Positions 23,748 through 33,249 of a DNA stretch of 64,000 nt are shown here, one piece after another. Made by a program: the position numbers and the translations under genes. Numbering within the stretch: position 1 is the first letter of the stretch; each line of letters opens with the position of its first letter. Below the pieces are notes generated by a model, which did not search any database, was not told the origin of the DNA, and saw only the letters and a list, made by a program, of their open reading frames with translations. Source of the DNA: Micrococcaceae bacterium RIT 802 (GTDB lineage: Bacteria; Actinomycetota; Actinomycetes; Actinomycetales; Micrococcaceae); NCBI GenBank assembly GCA_016892645.1, contig JAFEMX010000016.1, positions 27,724 through 91,723 on the forward strand, in the 5' to 3' direction.

Positions 23748-24872
23748 GTGTTCCTTGCCATTCGAGATATCCGCTTCGCCAAGGGCAGGTTTGCCCTCAT
23801 GGGCGGAGTTGTCGCCCTGATCACCCTGCTGCTGGTCATGCTCTCGGGCCTGACCGCCGGGCTGGGCGACCAGTCGACCTCATCCATCTCCCGGCTGGGC
23901 GCCGTCCACGAGGACGGCACGACGAAGCCCGTGGACACCATCGCCTTCGGTGCCACCGGCACCGGAGACCCCAAGGAATCCTTCACCGAAAGCTCCGTCA
24001 CCGCCGACCAGGTCAGTGACTGGAACGAGCAGGACGGGGTCGCCCGGGCCGAGGCCCTGGGCATCAGCCAGACCCGCCTGCAGGCCGGCGACGCCGACCA
24101 TGCGGGCGGAACCACCAACGTCGCGGTCTTCGGGGTCGACCCCTCCGGACAGCTGGCCCCCGCCCCGGTCGACGAGAAGACAGTGGTGCTCAGCACGACG
24201 GCCGCCGAGGACCTCTCCGTCGACACGGGCGACACGGTCACCCTCGGAGGAACCGAGCTGACCGTCGGGAAGATCGTCGCCGACCAGTGGTATTCCCACA
24301 CCAGCGTCGTGTGGACCGCGCTGCCCACCTGGTCCACGATCGCCCACGTCTCCGACCCCGACCAGGTCGGCACCGTCGCCGCCATCACCTACGACGACGG
24401 TGCCACCGTCGACGAGGCGGCAGCCAATCAGGCCGCCCACACCGTGAGCACCTCGCGCACCGGCGCCTTCCAGGCCCTGGGCTCCTACCAGAGCGAGAAC
24501 GGATCCCTGCTGATGATGCAGGCGTTCCTCTACGGCATCTCCGCACTGGTCATCGTCGCCTTCCTCACCGTGTGGACCGTCCAGCGCACCCGCGACATCG
24601 CCGTGCTGAAGGCACTGGGCGGATCCGGCCGCTACATCCTGCGCGATGCCATCACCCAGGCGGCCATCGTCCTGCTCGTCGGGGCGGGTGTCGGCGGAGC
24701 CGTCGGCATTCTCGGCGGATTCTTCGCCGCCCAGGCCGCACCGTTCCTGGTGAACCTGCAGACCACCCTGGTCCCGATCATCGGCATCATCGCACTGGGT
24801 CTGGCCGGATCTGCCCTCGCCGTCCGGCGCACCGCCAAGGTCGATGCACTCATCGCCCTCGGCGGGAACTAA
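23748..24872 (+). CDS. ABC exporter permease, FtsX/MacB type
   Basis: A 374-aa permease with one N-terminal span (FALMGGVVALITLLLVMLSG), a large ~220-residue extracellular region, and three C-terminal spans (FLYGISALVIVAFLTVWTVQ, DAITQAAIVLLVGAGVGGAV, TLVPIIGIIALGLAGSALAV) around the QRTRDIAVLKALGGS FtsX motif. This layout is that of MacB/LolCDE-type mechanotransmission exporters. The GTG at 23748 begins (M)FLAIRDIRFAKGRF, the family start, behind an AGAAGAAG ribosome site. The ATPase gene follows after 68 nt. Confidence 0.9.
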   Translation: MFLAIRDIRFAKGRFALMGGVVALITLLLVMLSGLTAGLGDQSTSSISRLGAVHEDGTTKPVDTIAFGATGTGDPKESFTESSVTADQVSDWNEQDGVARAEALGISQTRLQAGDADHAGGTTNVAVFGVDPSGQLAPAPVDEKTVVLSTTAAEDLSVDTGDTVTLGGTELTVGKIVADQWYSHTSVVWTALPTWSTIAHVSDPDQVGTVAAITYDDGATVDEAAANQAAHTVSTSRTGAFQALGSYQSENGSLLMMQAFLYGISALVIVAFLTVWTVQRTRDIAVLKALGGSGRYILRDAITQAAIVLLVGAGVGGAVGILGGFFAAQAAPFLVNLQTTLVPIIGIIALGLAGSALAVRRTAKVDALIALGGN

Positions 24873-24940
24873 CGCTACCGACCGCTTCCCGCACCGACGC
24901 GCCGCCTCCCCCTCCCCCGCTCCGTACGAAGGACACCACC

Positions 24941-25675
24941 ATGACCACCACGTCCAACTCCCCGACCTCCACCTCCACCCGCAACGCCTCGGCCCTGAGC
25001 CTGGTCAACGTCACCCTCGAATACCCGGATGGCGACGGCATCGTCAAGGCCCTGGACTCCGTCGACCTCACCGTGGAGCCCGGCCAGATGGTCTCCCTCG
25101 TCGGCCCCTCGGGTTCGGGCAAGTCCAGCCTGCTGGCCACCGCCGCCACGCTCGTGCGCCCCACCCACGGTGTCGTCCTGATCGGTGGCGTCGACGCGAC
25201 CGGACTGGCCGACAACGACCTCACCACGCTGCGACGCGAGAAGATCGGCCTCATCTTCCAGCAGCCGAACCTGCTGGCCTCGCTGACCGCCACCGAGCAA
25301 CTCGTCATCGTGGACCACCTGCGCGGCAAGTCCCTCAAGGAGGCGCGGGCCAAGGCCGCCGGACTCCTGGACATGGTCGGGCTCGGTGCCGATGCCGGCA
25401 AGCGGCCCCACCAGCTCTCCGGGGGCCAGCGCCAGCGCGTGAACATCGCCCGCGCCCTGATGGGCGACCCCACGGTGCTGCTGGTCGACGAGCCCACCGC
25501 AGCCCTGGACCACGACCGCTCCGACTCGATCGTGCGTCTGCTGCGTCGGGTGACGGACGAGTTCCAGGTCGCGACCGTCATGGTCACCCACGACACCGAG
25601 TTCGTCCCCCTCACGGATGCGGTGGCGACCATGCGGGACGGCCACCTCACGGCGCCGGTCCCGGCCGCCGCCTGA
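24941..25675 (+). CDS. ABC exporter ATP-binding protein (LolD/MacB type)
   Basis: A 244-aa ATPase with Walker A GPSGSGKSS, signature LSGGQRQR, Walker B VLLVDEP and the H-loop VTHD. It carries the LIFQQPNLLASLTATEQL Q-loop segment characteristic of LolD/MacB/FtsE ATPases. The ATG at 24941 follows GAAGGA and begins MTTTSNSPTS; a longer open frame upstream is a shadow of the permease gene. It forms a two-gene operon with the FtsX-type permease, controlled by the palindrome at 23654. Confidence 0.94.
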   Translation: MTTTSNSPTSTSTRNASALSLVNVTLEYPDGDGIVKALDSVDLTVEPGQMVSLVGPSGSGKSSLLATAATLVRPTHGVVLIGGVDATGLADNDLTTLRREKIGLIFQQPNLLASLTATEQLVIVDHLRGKSLKEARAKAAGLLDMVGLGADAGKRPHQLSGGQRQRVNIARALMGDPTVLLVDEPTAALDHDRSDSIVRLLRRVTDEFQVATVMVTHDTEFVPLTDAVATMRDGHLTAPVPAAA

Positions 25676-25778
25676 CCCCGGTCGCAGCCTCCTGCCGGGT
25701 GTGACCGGCGTCCTCGGCCGCATGCGTCCCGGCGTGGCACGATAGGTGGGGAACAGCGACCGGCTTCGAAGGAGACCC

Positions 25779-27851
25779 ATGGCCCGCGGCATCTACGTCA
25801 GTGCGTCCACCCCGGCGAGCGGGAAGTCGCTGGTCACCCTGGGCCTGGCGGATCTGCTGCACCGGCACGCCGACCGGATCGGGTTCTTCCGACCCATCAC
25901 CGATGGCCCCGACGTGGACACCGATCCGGCGGTCGCCCTGATCCGCGACCTCTTCAACCTGGACGACGCGCATGCCGGCGTGGCCATGACCCGGGCGCAG
26001 GCCCGCGAGCTCATCGTCGCCGGGAAGATCGACGAGATCCACTCCCGCTCCCTGGAGGCCTACAGCCGGATTGCCCGGGACGTTGACGTCGTCATCGTCG
26101 AGGGCACCGACCTGACCGACCACGACGCAGCCCTGGAGTTCGGGCTCAACGCCCAGCTGGCCAACCACCTCGGCTGCCATGTCGTCGGCGTGGTCAATGC
26201 CGCCGGGCACACGGTGAACGAGGCGGTGGACGCCGTGGACGTGGCCCGCAAGGGCTTCTACGAGGAAAACGTCTCCCTGCTCTCCATGATCGTCAACCGG
26301 GCCGACCCGGACCTGGCCGATCAGATCCGCGAGTCCGTCCGCCCCGGGCTGCAACACCGCAAGGTCTACGTGCTGCCGGAAATCGACGAGATCGTCAGGC
26401 CCACCGTCGGGGAAGTCAGTGCCGCACTCGGCGCCCGCCTGGTCGCCGGGGCACCCGAGCTGGACCGCGACGTCCGGCACGTCCTGGTCGCCGCCATGAA
26501 CGTGGGATACCTGCTCGAGCGCTACCGCGACGACTCCCTCGTCATCGCCCCGGCGGACCGCTCCGACGTCATGGCCACCGCCGTGGCCACCTCCCGCACC
26601 CCGGGCTTCCCCACCACCGCCGGCCTGCTGCTCACCGGACCCCGCCCGGTCGAGGACTCGATCCTGCCGCTGCTGGCCGCCGCCCCCTTCCCCGTCTTCA
26701 CCGTCCCGGAGGACACCTACTCCACGGCACACCGCGTCTGGGAGGTCTCCGGCACGCTGACCGCCGGGCAGCCCCGCAAGACGGCGGCGGCCCTCGGCGC
26801 GTGGTACCGCGACGTCGACGAGGACGAACTGCTCGCCCGGGTCTCCCTGCCGGCCCCGGAGACCATGACGCCGCTGCGCTTCCTGCACCAGCTCGTCGAA
26901 CGGGCCCGGTCCTCCCGCCAGCGCATCGTGCTGCCCGAGGGCGAGGACCTGCGCATCCTGCGGGCCGCCGAGATCATCAACCGCCGCGACATCTGCGACC
27001 TGGTCATCCTCGGCAACACCCACGAGGTCCGCGAACTGGCGGCCGCCCACGGCGTCGACCTGAACGGCATACCCGTCACCGACCCGGCCCGCAGCGACCT
27101 GCTGGAGGGCTTCGCCACCGAATATGCGAAGCTGCGCGCCCACAAGGGCGTCACCGTCGAAGCCGCCCGCGAACGCATGCTCGACCGGTCCTATTTCGCG
27201 ACGATGATGGTCCACCTGGGCCACGTGGACGGCATGGTCTCCGGCGCCGCCCACACCACGGCGAACACCATCCGCCCCTCGCTGGAGTTCATCAAGACCC
27301 GGCCCGGGGTCGCCGTCGTCTCCTCCGTATTCCTCATGCTGATGGAGGACCGGGTGCTGGTCTACGGGGACTGCGCGGTGAACCCGGAACCCGATTCCGC
27401 CCAGCTCGCCGACATCGCCGTCGCCTCCGCCCAGACGGCGCGGCAGTTCGGCGTCGAACCCCGGGTGGCCATGCTCTCCTACTCGACCGGCACCTCCGGA
27501 TCCGGCGGTTCCGTCGACGACGTCCGCGCCGCCACCGAGCTGGTGCGCGAGCGCGACCCCGGACTCGCCGTGGATGGCCCCATCCAGTACGACGCCGCCG
27601 TGGACGCCTCCATCGGCGCGTCCAAGCTGCCCGGTTCCTCGGTCGCCGGACAGGCGACGGTGTTCATCTTCCCGGACCTGAACACCGGCAACAACACGTA
27701 CAAGGCCGTCCAGCAATCCGCCGGCGCCGTGGCCGTCGGGCCGGTGCTGCAGGGCCTGAACAAACCGGTCAACGACCTCTCCCGCGGCTGCACGGTGGAC
27801 GACATCGTCAACACCGTGGCGATCACCGCCATCCAGGCCCAGGAAGACTAA
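25779..27851 (+). CDS. pta: Phosphate acetyltransferase
   Basis: Interconverts acetyl-CoA and acetyl phosphate. The 690-aa protein is the long form: an N-terminal P-loop domain related to dethiobiotin/cobyrinate synthetases (VSASTPASGKS at residues 7-17), a central DRTGG-type regulatory domain (~200-330), and the C-terminal catalytic domain (~365-690) with IVLPEGEDLRILRAAEII, VSGAAHTTANTIRPSLEFIK and MLSYSTGTSGSGG. The ATG follows GAAGGAG. ackA begins 25 nt after the stop, giving the classical pta-ackA acetate overflow/assimilation operon. Confidence 0.96.
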   Translation: MARGIYVSASTPASGKSLVTLGLADLLHRHADRIGFFRPITDGPDVDTDPAVALIRDLFNLDDAHAGVAMTRAQARELIVAGKIDEIHSRSLEAYSRIARDVDVVIVEGTDLTDHDAALEFGLNAQLANHLGCHVVGVVNAAGHTVNEAVDAVDVARKGFYEENVSLLSMIVNRADPDLADQIRESVRPGLQHRKVYVLPEIDEIVRPTVGEVSAALGARLVAGAPELDRDVRHVLVAAMNVGYLLERYRDDSLVIAPADRSDVMATAVATSRTPGFPTTAGLLLTGPRPVEDSILPLLAAAPFPVFTVPEDTYSTAHRVWEVSGTLTAGQPRKTAAALGAWYRDVDEDELLARVSLPAPETMTPLRFLHQLVERARSSRQRIVLPEGEDLRILRAAEIINRRDICDLVILGNTHEVRELAAAHGVDLNGIPVTDPARSDLLEGFATEYAKLRAHKGVTVEAARERMLDRSYFATMMVHLGHVDGMVSGAAHTTANTIRPSLEFIKTRPGVAVVSSVFLMLMEDRVLVYGDCAVNPEPDSAQLADIAVASAQTARQFGVEPRVAMLSYSTGTSGSGGSVDDVRAATELVRERDPGLAVDGPIQYDAAVDASIGASKLPGSSVAGQATVFIFPDLNTGNNTYKAVQQSAGAVAVGPVLQGLNKPVNDLSRGCTVDDIVNTVAITAIQAQED

Positions 27852-27876
27852 CCCAGGAAAACTAGGAGTCACCCGC

Positions 27877-29007
27877 ATGCTCGTACTCGTCATCAACTCG
27901 GGGTCGTCGTCGCTGAAGTACCAGGTCCGCGAAACCACCACCGAGGAGGTCCTGCTCTCCGGCCTGGTCGAACGGATCGGCGAGACCGAGGTCCCCGACC
28001 ACGCAGCCGCCCTGGAAACCGTGGAGGAGCACCTGCACCGCGTCCTGGGCGACCGCGAGATCGAGGCGGTCGGCCACCGGGTGGTCCACGGCGGCGAGCG
28101 CTTCACCACCCCGGTGCTGATCACGCACGAGATCGTCCGGGAGATCGAGCGCCTCGCACCGCTGGCGCCCCTGCACAACCCTGCCGCCGCCCTGGGCATC
28201 CGCGCCCTGCTGGACAAGTGGCCCAAGCTCCCCCAGGTGGCGGTCTTCGACACCGCGTTCCACCGCACCATGCCCGAATACGCCTGGCGCTACGCCGTCC
28301 CCGACGACCTGTACAAGAAGCACGGCGTGCGCCGCTACGGGTTCCATGGCACCAGTCACGACCACGTCGCCGGCAAGGCCGCCGAACTGCTCGGCATCGA
28401 GCGCGGCCGCTTCCGCGCGGTCATCGCCCACCTGGGCAACGGCGCCTCGGTCACGGCCATCCGCGACGGGCGGAGCATCGACACCTCCATGGGCTACACC
28501 CCGCTCGAGGGCCTGGTCATGGGCACCCGCTCCGGGGACCTCGACGCCTCGATCGTCACCCAGCTGGTCATCCGCGGCGAATACACCGCCGAGGAGATGG
28601 ACCGCATCCTCAACAAGGACTCCGGGCTCAAGGGGCTCTCCGGCGACAACGACATGCGCACGGTGGTCGAGGCCGCTGCGGAGGGGCACGACGGCGCCGA
28701 GCTGGCTTTGGAGGTCGCCTCCTACCGGCTGCAAAAGTACATCGGCGGGTACCACGTAGCCGTCGGCGGCGCCCAGGCCATCGTGTTCACCGCCGGCATC
28801 GGGGAGAACTCCTGGCCGTTCCGCAAGCGCGTGGTCGACGGCCTCGGCGCGCTGGGAGTCACGCTCGACGAGATGTCCAACGTCGAGCGCAGCAAGGAAC
28901 CCCGGGTCATCTCGGCGGCGGATTCGGCCATCCCGGTCCTGGTCGTCCCGACCGACGAGGAGTCGGAGATCGCCCGGGCCACCGAGGAGCTGGCCCGCCC
29001 CGAATAG
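27877..29007 (+). CDS. ackA: Acetate kinase
   Basis: Converts acetyl phosphate and ADP to acetate and ATP. The 376-aa protein shows the signatures MLVLVINSGSSSLKY (residues 1-15) and GFHGTSHDHVAGKAAELLG, the nucleotide segment VIAHLGNGASVTAIRDG, and the C-terminal FTAGIGENSWPFRKR. Slightly shorter than E. coli AckA but with all motifs present. An AGGAG ribosome site precedes the ATG. Second gene of the pta-ackA operon. Confidence 0.96.
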   Translation: MLVLVINSGSSSLKYQVRETTTEEVLLSGLVERIGETEVPDHAAALETVEEHLHRVLGDREIEAVGHRVVHGGERFTTPVLITHEIVREIERLAPLAPLHNPAAALGIRALLDKWPKLPQVAVFDTAFHRTMPEYAWRYAVPDDLYKKHGVRRYGFHGTSHDHVAGKAAELLGIERGRFRAVIAHLGNGASVTAIRDGRSIDTSMGYTPLEGLVMGTRSGDLDASIVTQLVIRGEYTAEEMDRILNKDSGLKGLSGDNDMRTVVEAAAEGHDGAELALEVASYRLQKYIGGYHVAVGGAQAIVFTAGIGENSWPFRKRVVDGLGALGVTLDEMSNVERSKEPRVISAADSAIPVLVVPTDEESEIARATEELARPE

Positions 29008-29055
29008 GCGTCGTGGCGGCGTGCCATGCGGTCCCCGATAAGGCAGGATGGGACT

Positions 29056-30777
29056 ATGACGCACGCCACACCCGAGTTCACCGATTCCAGCCGTCCCGCG
29101 GAGGGCGATGGCCCGCTCCTGCAGATCACCGACCTGGCCATCGACTTCAGCACGCTGAACGGTCCGGTCAAGGCGGTCGAGGGGGCCAATCTCAGCTTGC
29201 AGGCCGGCAAGACGCTGGCCATCGTCGGGGAATCCGGGTCCGGCAAGTCCACCACGGCCATGGCGGCCATCGGCCTGCTGGCGGGAAACGGCACGGTGGT
29301 CGGCGGGAGCATCAGGTTCGACGGCCAGGAACTCGTCGGCCTGCCGGAGGCGAAGATGCGTTCCATCCGGGGCCGCCAGATCGGCCTGGTCCCGCAGGAT
29401 CCCATGTCCAACCTGAACCCCGTGTCGAAGATCGGCCAACAGGTGGCCGAAACGCTGCTGGTCCACGGGATGGCCACCCGCAAGAACGTCGACGCCCGGG
29501 TCGTGGCCACCCTCGAGGCGGCCGGGATCCCCGACGCCAAGTCGCGCGCCAAGCAGTACCCGCACGAGTTCTCCGGCGGCCTGCGCCAACGTGCCCTGAT
29601 CGCCATCGGCCTAGCGTGCAGACCGCGCCTGCTCATCGCCGACGAGCCCACCTCGGCACTGGATGTGACCGTCCAGCAGACCATTCTGGACCAGATCGAC
29701 CGGATGACCGCAGAGCTGGGAACGTCCGTCCTGCTGATCACGCACGACCTCGGCCTGGCCGCCGAGCGCGCCTCCGATCTGGTGGTCATGCACCGCGGCA
29801 AGGTCGTGGAGTCCGGGCCGGCCCGCCAGCTCCTGGAGGACCCCCAGCATCCGTACACCCAGTCGCTGGTCAAGGCGGCACCCTCGGTGGCGGTCGCACG
29901 CCTCAGCCCGGGCGCCTTCGCCGGCGACGCCTCCGAACGTGCCGGGAAGGCCGCCCGGGCTGCCGGTGACGGCGGCGCGGCGGAGAACATCGTGGAGATC
30001 CGCGACCTGACCAAGGCCTACAAGCGCCGTGGGTCCAAGGAGGACTTCTTCGCCGCACGCGACGTCACCCTGGACATCCCCCGCGGTTCCACCGTGGCCA
30101 TCGTCGGCGAATCGGGCTCGGGCAAGACGACGACGGCACGCATGCTGCTCAAGCTCATCGAGCCGACCCGCGGCACCATGCTCTTCGACGGCAAGGACGT
30201 GGCCACGCTGAACCGGGACGACCTGCGCGACTTCCGCCAGCGGGTCCAACCGGTCTTCCAGGACCCCTACTCCTCGCTGAACCCCATGTTCACCGTCGGA
30301 CGGATCATCGAGGAGCCGCTGAGCACCTACAAGCGCGGCACCTCGGCCGAACGCAACGCCCGCGTCCACGAGCTCATGGACCAGGTCTCGTTGCCGCATT
30401 CGATGCTGCGCCGCTACCCGGCGGAGTTGTCCGGCGGCCAGCGCCAGCGCGTTGCCATCGCCCGGGCCCTGGCGCTGAAACCCGAACTGATCGTCTGCGA
30501 CGAGCCGGTCTCGGCGCTGGATGTCCTCGTCCAGGCCCAGATCCTCGAGTTGCTCGGCGACCTGCAGGCCGAACTGGGGTTGAGCTACCTGTTCATCTCC
30601 CACGACCTGGCGGTGGTCCGCCTGATCTCCGACTTCGTCTGCGTGATGAAGGACGGCGAACTCGTCGAGGCCGCCACCAGCGAGGAGATCTTCACGAACG
30701 CCCGCCACCCCTACACCCGCAAGCTGCTCGCCTCGATCCCCGGCAACGAGCTGGAAATCGATCCGGACGCCGCCTAA
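29056..30777 (+). CDS. Fused dipeptide/oligopeptide ABC transporter ATPase (DppD-DppF type)
   Basis: A 573-aa protein containing two complete ABC ATPase domains of the peptide/nickel family. Domain 1 (~residues 20-270) has GESGSGKST, FSGGLRQRALIAIG and LLIADEPTSALD. Domain 2 (~315-565) has GESGSGKTT, LSGGQRQRVAIARA and LIVCDEPVSALD. Both end in the HPYTQ / HPYTR oligopeptide-family tail. The ATG at 29056 was chosen over one 30 nt upstream. Its likely partners (SBP and two permeases) are on the opposite strand at 31.2-34.9 kb and converge on it. Confidence 0.93.
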   Translation: MTHATPEFTDSSRPAEGDGPLLQITDLAIDFSTLNGPVKAVEGANLSLQAGKTLAIVGESGSGKSTTAMAAIGLLAGNGTVVGGSIRFDGQELVGLPEAKMRSIRGRQIGLVPQDPMSNLNPVSKIGQQVAETLLVHGMATRKNVDARVVATLEAAGIPDAKSRAKQYPHEFSGGLRQRALIAIGLACRPRLLIADEPTSALDVTVQQTILDQIDRMTAELGTSVLLITHDLGLAAERASDLVVMHRGKVVESGPARQLLEDPQHPYTQSLVKAAPSVAVARLSPGAFAGDASERAGKAARAAGDGGAAENIVEIRDLTKAYKRRGSKEDFFAARDVTLDIPRGSTVAIVGESGSGKTTTARMLLKLIEPTRGTMLFDGKDVATLNRDDLRDFRQRVQPVFQDPYSSLNPMFTVGRIIEEPLSTYKRGTSAERNARVHELMDQVSLPHSMLRRYPAELSGGQRQRVAIARALALKPELIVCDEPVSALDVLVQAQILELLGDLQAELGLSYLFISHDLAVVRLISDFVCVMKDGELVEAATSEEIFTNARHPYTRKLLASIPGNELEIDPDAA

Positions 30778-30790
30778 GGAGGCGAACGCC

Positions 30791-31198
30791 ATGCCGTCCT
30801 GGCTCGACCACCCCCGGTCACCGGACGAGGGCGACGAGAACGACGACGACGCCCGGTCACCCGGCTCGGCCGGATCACCCGGCGCGGGCCAACGGGACAG
30901 CCAGCCCGCCCCCGCCGAGGACCACTATGCCAACGGGTCCTCCGAGTTCCACGGTGCCGGCGCGGTCCCGGAGGGCTTCGGTTTCCGCACCGGCATGCGC
31001 AGCGCCCGCACCGTGCTGGGCTTCGCCTGGTTCGTGCTCATCATGGGGACCCTGTTGTTGTTGATGGGGGCGGTCATCTTCATCGGCCAGTCCGCCTGGA
31101 TCCCCCTCGTGCTGCTCTGCCTGCTCGAGCTGGGCTTCATCGCCGTGTTCCTCGTCCTGGTGAACCTGGCGCGCCAGCGCCGCAACCAGCCCGACTGA
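30791..31198 (+). CDS. Hypothetical small membrane protein downstream of the fused ATPase
   Basis: A 135-aa protein with an acidic, disordered N-terminal ~65 residues (DEGDENDDDARSPGSAG) and two hydrophobic spans (TVLGFAWFVLIMGTLLLLMG and WIPLVLLCLLELGFIAVFLV), ending in a basic tail. It starts 13 nt after the ATPase stop behind AAGGAGGC and is therefore cotranscribed. No family recognised. Confidence 0.75.
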   Translation: MPSWLDHPRSPDEGDENDDDARSPGSAGSPGAGQRDSQPAPAEDHYANGSSEFHGAGAVPEGFGFRTGMRSARTVLGFAWFVLIMGTLLLLMGAVIFIGQSAWIPLVLLCLLELGFIAVFLVLVNLARQRRNQPD

Positions 31199-31207
31199 GC
31201 CGCGCTG

Positions 31208-32176
31208 CTACCGGGACTTGGGGTCCAGCGATTCGCGCAGCGATTCACCCAGCAGGGTGAACCCCAGCGCGGTGATGGCGATGCAGGCACCCGGCAGGAA
31301 CGCCAGTTGCGGCGCGATCCCCAGCTCGGCCTGCGCGTAGGTGAGCATGCGGCCCCACTCGGCTGTCTGCGGCAACCCGCCGCCCAGACCCAGGAAGGAC
31401 AGTGCCGCCGCGTCGATCACGGCGGTGGCCAACGTGAGCGTCGCCTGGACGATCACCGGGCCCACCGAGTTCGGCAGCAGATGGCTCATCGTGATCGTGC
31501 GCCGGCTCAAGCCCAGCGTCTGGGCGGCCAGGATGTAGTCGGCGCCCTTGTTTTGGAGCATCGACGAGCGCAGCAGGCGTGCGAAGATCGGCACCGCGGA
31601 AACACCGATGGCGATCATCACCGCGTACTGTCCCTGGCCCAGGACCGCGGCGATGGAGACGGCCAGCAGCAGGTTCGGCACCGAGAGCAGGATGTCCACG
31701 AACCGCATGATCACGTTGTCGACCCAGCCGCCGAAGCCACCGGCCAGCAGACCCAGCGCCATGCCGCCGACCAAGCCGAACGCGGTGGACACGACGCCGA
31801 TCACCAGCGAGGCGCGTGCGCCCCAGATCAGCTTCGAGAAGACATCCCCGCCGAAGCGGTCCAGTCCCAGCAGGTACTGCTCGAATTCGCCCGGGCCCGG
31901 AATGTGGGTGGGGATGATCTCCTTGCGCCCGGGCAGGTCGTTCCCGCCATAGGGGGCGATCAACGGTGCGAAGGCGGCGACCAGCAGGAAGACAACGACG
32001 ATGACCGCGCCGGCGATGGCCGCCGGGTTGCGGCGCAGCCGGGTAAACGCATCACGCCAGACGCTGTTGCCGCGACGGGACGGTGCGGGTGGGGCGCCCG
32101 CCCCGGGGCCGGGTTCGGGGACGCCGGGTCCCGGCGTCAGTTCGGATCCGCCACTTGGCGGCAGTGTCATGCTCAT
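31208..32176 (-). CDS. Peptide ABC transporter permease (DppC type)
   Basis: A 322-aa permease with a Pro/Gly-rich N-terminal ~35 residues, an early span (AAIAGAVIVVVFLLVAAFAP) and the binding-protein-dependent permease core. The EAA-type loop reads AQTLGLSRRTITMSHLLPNS, close to the DppC/OppC consensus. The start overlaps the DppB stop by 4 nt (ATGA). Last gene of the minus-strand SBP-DppB-DppC operon; the convergent small membrane protein stops 10 nt away. Confidence 0.92.
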   Translation of the reverse strand: MSMTLPPSGGSELTPGPGVPEPGPGAGAPPAPSRRGNSVWRDAFTRLRRNPAAIAGAVIVVVFLLVAAFAPLIAPYGGNDLPGRKEIIPTHIPGPGEFEQYLLGLDRFGGDVFSKLIWGARASLVIGVVSTAFGLVGGMALGLLAGGFGGWVDNVIMRFVDILLSVPNLLLAVSIAAVLGQGQYAVMIAIGVSAVPIFARLLRSSMLQNKGADYILAAQTLGLSRRTITMSHLLPNSVGPVIVQATLTLATAVIDAAALSFLGLGGGLPQTAEWGRMLTYAQAELGIAPQLAFLPGACIAITALGFTLLGESLRESLDPKSR

Positions 32177-33177
32177 TGCACACGCACCCTCGGGTCGATG
32201 AGGCCGTAGGAAATATCCACCAGCAGGTTGATCAGCGCATAGAAGATCGCGATGAAGATGACGAACCCCTGCAGCACCGGATAGTCGAGCGTGAAGATGG
32301 CATCACGCAGGAACCTGCCGATGCCGCTGAAGGCGAACACCGTCTCGGTGAGCACCGCACCGGAGATCATCAGGCCAAGTTGCAGGCCGATCGTCGTGGT
32401 GACCGGCAACATCGCGTTGCGCAGGATGAACCGGTTGCGGATCAGCTTCTCGGTCAGGCCCTTGGCCCGGGCGGTCCGCACGTAGTCCGCGTTCACGACC
32501 TCCAGCACGGAGGCCCGGGTGATGCGCACGATGATGGCCAGCGGGATGGTGCCCAGCGCCAGGCCGGGCAGCACCAGGTGCATGAACGCATCCCACGCGG
32601 CATCCCATTCACGGGTCAGCAACCCGTCCAGCACGTAGAAGTCGGTGATGTGGGTGGCGTTGATGCGGGGGTTCTGCCGGCCGTCGGTGGGGAACCACGG
32701 AAGCTGGATGGCGAAAACCCATTTCAGGATGAAGGCCAGGAAGAACACCGGGATGACGATGCCCAGCAGGGAGAGCACCACGGAGAAGTGGTCCTGCCAC
32801 TTGCGCACGTGGCGTGCCGCCCAATAGCCCAGCGGGATCCCGACGCCGATGGCGAAGACCAGCGCGACGACGGTCAGTTCGACGGTGGCCGGGAAGCGGG
32901 TGGCGAACTCCTCGGTGACGGTGCGCCCGGTTTGCAGGCTCACCCCGAAGTCGCCGGAGAGCAGCTTGCCCATGTACTGCAGGTACTGCACGATGATGGG
33001 CCGGTCGAAGCCGTAGGCCTCGTTGATGCGGGCCACCGCCTCGGGGGTGGCCTTGTCCCCCAGCAGGGCGGTGGCGGGGCCTCCGGGCAGGTTGCGCACC
33101 CACACGAAGAGCAGGATGGAAAGCCCCAGGAGCGTCGGGACCAGCAGGGCGATCCGTTTGCCGATGACTCTGAGCAC
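32173..33177 (-). CDS. Peptide ABC transporter permease (DppB type)
   Basis: A 334-aa permease with six spans. The N terminus MLRVIGKRIALLVPTLLGLS and the LPGGPATALLGDKATPEAV segment are typical DppB/OppB; the EAA loop is YVRTARAKGLTEKLIRNRFI. It follows the binding-protein gene after a 72-nt spacer that contains a strong hairpin, and overlaps dppC by 4 nt. Confidence 0.93.
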   Translation of the reverse strand: MLRVIGKRIALLVPTLLGLSILLFVWVRNLPGGPATALLGDKATPEAVARINEAYGFDRPIIVQYLQYMGKLLSGDFGVSLQTGRTVTEEFATRFPATVELTVVALVFAIGVGIPLGYWAARHVRKWQDHFSVVLSLLGIVIPVFFLAFILKWVFAIQLPWFPTDGRQNPRINATHITDFYVLDGLLTREWDAAWDAFMHLVLPGLALGTIPLAIIVRITRASVLEVVNADYVRTARAKGLTEKLIRNRFILRNAMLPVTTTIGLQLGLMISGAVLTETVFAFSGIGRFLRDAIFTLDYPVLQGFVIFIAIFYALINLLVDISYGLIDPRVRVQ

Positions 33178-33202
33178 GGTGTCCTCTCGAGAGCGCGGGA
33201 TA

Positions 33203-33238
33203 CGGGACGACGGCGGGGATCCTCCCGCCGTCGTCCCG
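33203..33238 (-). terminator. Intercistronic hairpin between the binding-protein and permease genes
   Basis: A perfect 15-bp inverted repeat (CGGGACGACGGCGGG at 33203-33217 and its complement at 33224-33238) with a 6-nt loop, located 12 nt after the SBP stop codon. There is no T-run. Such hairpins attenuate or stabilise the upstream message so that the binding protein is made in excess of the permeases. Confidence 0.6.
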
Positions 33239-33249
33239 TCCTGCGTTGG

